A stretch of DNA of 64,000 nt from 2-12-FULL-41-16 sp964473715 (GTDB lineage: Bacteria > Patescibacteriota > Patescibacteriia > Magasanikbacterales > UBA922). The stretch spans positions 1-64,000 of the forward strand of contig CAYYQC010000001.1 in NCBI GenBank assembly GCA_964473715.1. Direction: 5' to 3'. A program made the translations under genes and the position numbers. The notes under the pieces were generated by a model, which saw only the letters and a list, made by a program, of their open reading frames with translations, ran no database searches and had not been told where the DNA came from. This document shows positions 62,915-64,000 of the stretch, in pieces (positions within the stretch are counted from its first letter, which is position 1; every line of letters starts with the position of its first letter).

Positions 62915-62943
62915 TTGACAAAAAGACAGAAAAGTGCTATACT
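62915..62943 (+). promoter_or_regulatory. Consensus promoter of the last glycosyltransferase gene
   Basis: TTGACA (62915-62920), 17-bp spacer, TATACT (62938-62943); leader about 23 nt. Confidence 0.9.
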
Positions 62944-62972
62944 TTGCTGTTTTATTCAAATAGCCCCCTGCT

Positions 62973-64000
62973 ATGCGTATTGCCATGATTGGACAAAAAG
63001 GTATGCCTGCCAGCTTCGGTGGCGTGGAACGTCATGTTCACGACCTAGCCGCTTCTTTGGCTAGCCAAAACCACCAGGTATTTGCCTATGGCCGCTCCTG
63101 GTATACGGGTAAAAAAGGCCAAATTCAGGTTGATGGCGTAAAGGTGATTCACACCCCTACCATTCATACCAAGCATTTGGATGCTATTTCCCACACCTTT
63201 TTTAGTACTATTCACGCCCTTTTTCAGGGCTATGATGTTATTCATTACCACGGCGTTGGCCCAGCTTTATTGTCTTGGATTCCTCGCTTATTTAGTCGCC
63301 AGACTATGGTAGTGACTACTTTTCACTCTATTGACCGCACCCACCAAAAATGGGGTGGCTTTGCCAAATGGGTTTTGCGTTTGGGTGAAAAAGCAGCCGT
63401 AAAATTTGCCCATTACACTATTACTGTTTCTCGCAGTTTGGAATGGTATTGTCAAAAAGAATTTAATTTGTCTACTGTTTATATTCCAAACGGCGTAACT
63501 CCATTGGTACAAACTAATAGCCAAGCTGTCTTACAAAAATTCGGCCTCATCCCAAACCAATACTTAGTAATGGTATCTCGTTTGGTTCCACACAAAGGCG
63601 CACATATTTTGATCAAGGCCTTTGCTGAATTCAAGCAAAAAAATCCTCAGTTCGCCCACCTTAAATTAGCTATCGTGGGTGGCTCAGTTCATACTGACGC
63701 TTATGTAAGTGAACTGCAAACCATGTGTAATTCAGATGTAGTCATGGCTGGTTTTCAAACTGGTACAGATATTCAGGCTTTATACCAAAACGCAATTGCC
63801 TTGGTTCATCCTTCATTGTCTGAAGGTTTACCAATCACAGTCTTAGAAGCCATGAACAATGGTAAACCAGTTTTATTGTCAGATATTCCAGAGCACTTGG
63901 AAATTGGTACTGATTCACGCTTGGTTTTCAAACGTGGTAGTACAGATACAATTGTGACTGCACTCACTAAATTCTTTGCTCTTAGTCAAGCCGAACAAGA
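62973..64000 (+). CDS. Glycosyltransferase family 4 (3' end beyond window)
   Basis: Starts MRIAMIGQKGMPASFGGVER, the DUF1972/rhamnosyltransferase-like glycine-rich N terminus. It continues with HYHGVGPALLSWIPR, YIPNGVTP, MVSRLVPHKGAHILIKAF and the EX7E loop SLSEGLPITVLEAMNNGKPV. 342 codons are visible and the frame is open at the window end. Probably rhamnosyl- or glucosyl-transfer in surface glycan synthesis; it lies outside the signalling operon. Confidence 0.88.
   Translation, partial: MRIAMIGQKGMPASFGGVERHVHDLAASLASQNHQVFAYGRSWYTGKKGQIQVDGVKVIHTPTIHTKHLDAISHTFFSTIHALFQGYDVIHYHGVGPALLSWIPRLFSRQTMVVTTFHSIDRTHQKWGGFAKWVLRLGEKAAVKFAHYTITVSRSLEWYCQKEFNLSTVYIPNGVTPLVQTNSQAVLQKFGLIPNQYLVMVSRLVPHKGAHILIKAFAEFKQKNPQFAHLKLAIVGGSVHTDAYVSELQTMCNSDVVMAGFQTGTDIQALYQNAIALVHPSLSEGLPITVLEAMNNGKPVLLSDIPEHLEIGTDSRLVFKRGSTDTIVTALTKFFALSQAEQ

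Noticed and set aside
1..64000. CRISPR arrays, insertion sequences, rRNA genes
   Set aside because: I saw no regularly spaced repeats, transposase motifs or rRNA sequence in the window.
1..64000. Alternative genetic code (TGA read as Gly)
   Set aside because: TGA ends several well-defined genes (for example the histidine kinase in its ATGA junction) and no conserved protein contains an in-frame TGA.

Overview
This AT-rich window looks like a chromosomal segment of a Patescibacteria/CPR-type bacterium, from the Magasanik-, Uhr- or Falkowbacteria end of the radiation; the phylum-level placement is an inference. The evidence is a compact gene layout, a large S-layer-like protein with the N-terminal region typical of these bacteria, DUF5667-type membrane proteins, a very large surface-glycan locus with many small glycosyltransferases and methyltransferases, and many promoters whose -10 box lies only a few bases before the start codon (probable leaderless mRNAs without Shine-Dalgarno sites). 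TGA is used as a stop, so this is not a code-25 lineage.

Layout. 1-13.4 kb is housekeeping: leucyl-tRNA synthetase (with a Nudix domain inserted in frame), an inositol-monophosphatase-family enzyme, glutamate dehydrogenase, DUF167, thioredoxin, IF-2, pyrophosphatase, a methyltransferase, RNase Y, HU, tRNA-Glu, tRNA-Met and FtsI/PBP2. 13.6-45.9 kb is a surface polysaccharide factory: an initiating sugar-phosphate transferase, flippase, O-antigen ligase/polymerase with TPRs, two nucleotide-sugar dehydrogenases, Gmd, epimerases, a DegT aminotransferase, eight complete GT4 enzymes, two GT2, one GT39, five methyltransferases, a deacetylase and a FemAB-like enzyme, mostly in a tightly packed leftward operon of thirteen genes (38.2-25.2 kb). 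46-54.4 kb encodes the cell surface and its control: the S-layer-like protein, a DUF5667 putative anti-sigma protein, an ECF sigma factor, an orphan HTH protein and a DUF11-like membrane-anchored protein. 54.7-57.3 kb is a GC-rich, Cys-rich secreted repeat protein resembling those of Myxococcota.

57.4-62.8 kb is the most exciting part. It is a compact block: OmpR-type response regulator, a 36-codon peptide gene, a six-TM histidine kinase, a two-domain terpene-cyclase/prenyl-synthase-like protein, and a trans-prenyl diphosphate synthase. The peptide ends in PPWSG, with Trp third from the C terminus, exactly where Bacillus ComX carries its prenylated Trp. I propose a ComQXPA-like prenylated-peptide signalling system with an extra cyclase-like enzyme. 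The peptide promoter region carries AACTTAAG direct repeats in 11-bp phase and a hairpin-rich leader.

Two runs of 100 N (3853-3952 and 56613-56712) are each flanked by an identical 55-bp repeat. Collapsing each (minus 155 bp) restores a single reading frame, so both are scaffolding artefacts inside one gene each. Several isolated GC-rich genes (10767-11156, 13474-13572, 54737-57276 and, more mildly, the peptide gene) share a different architecture from their neighbours: structured leader, good Shine-Dalgarno and, for the first three, 3' hairpins. This suggests transfer or a separate expression class.
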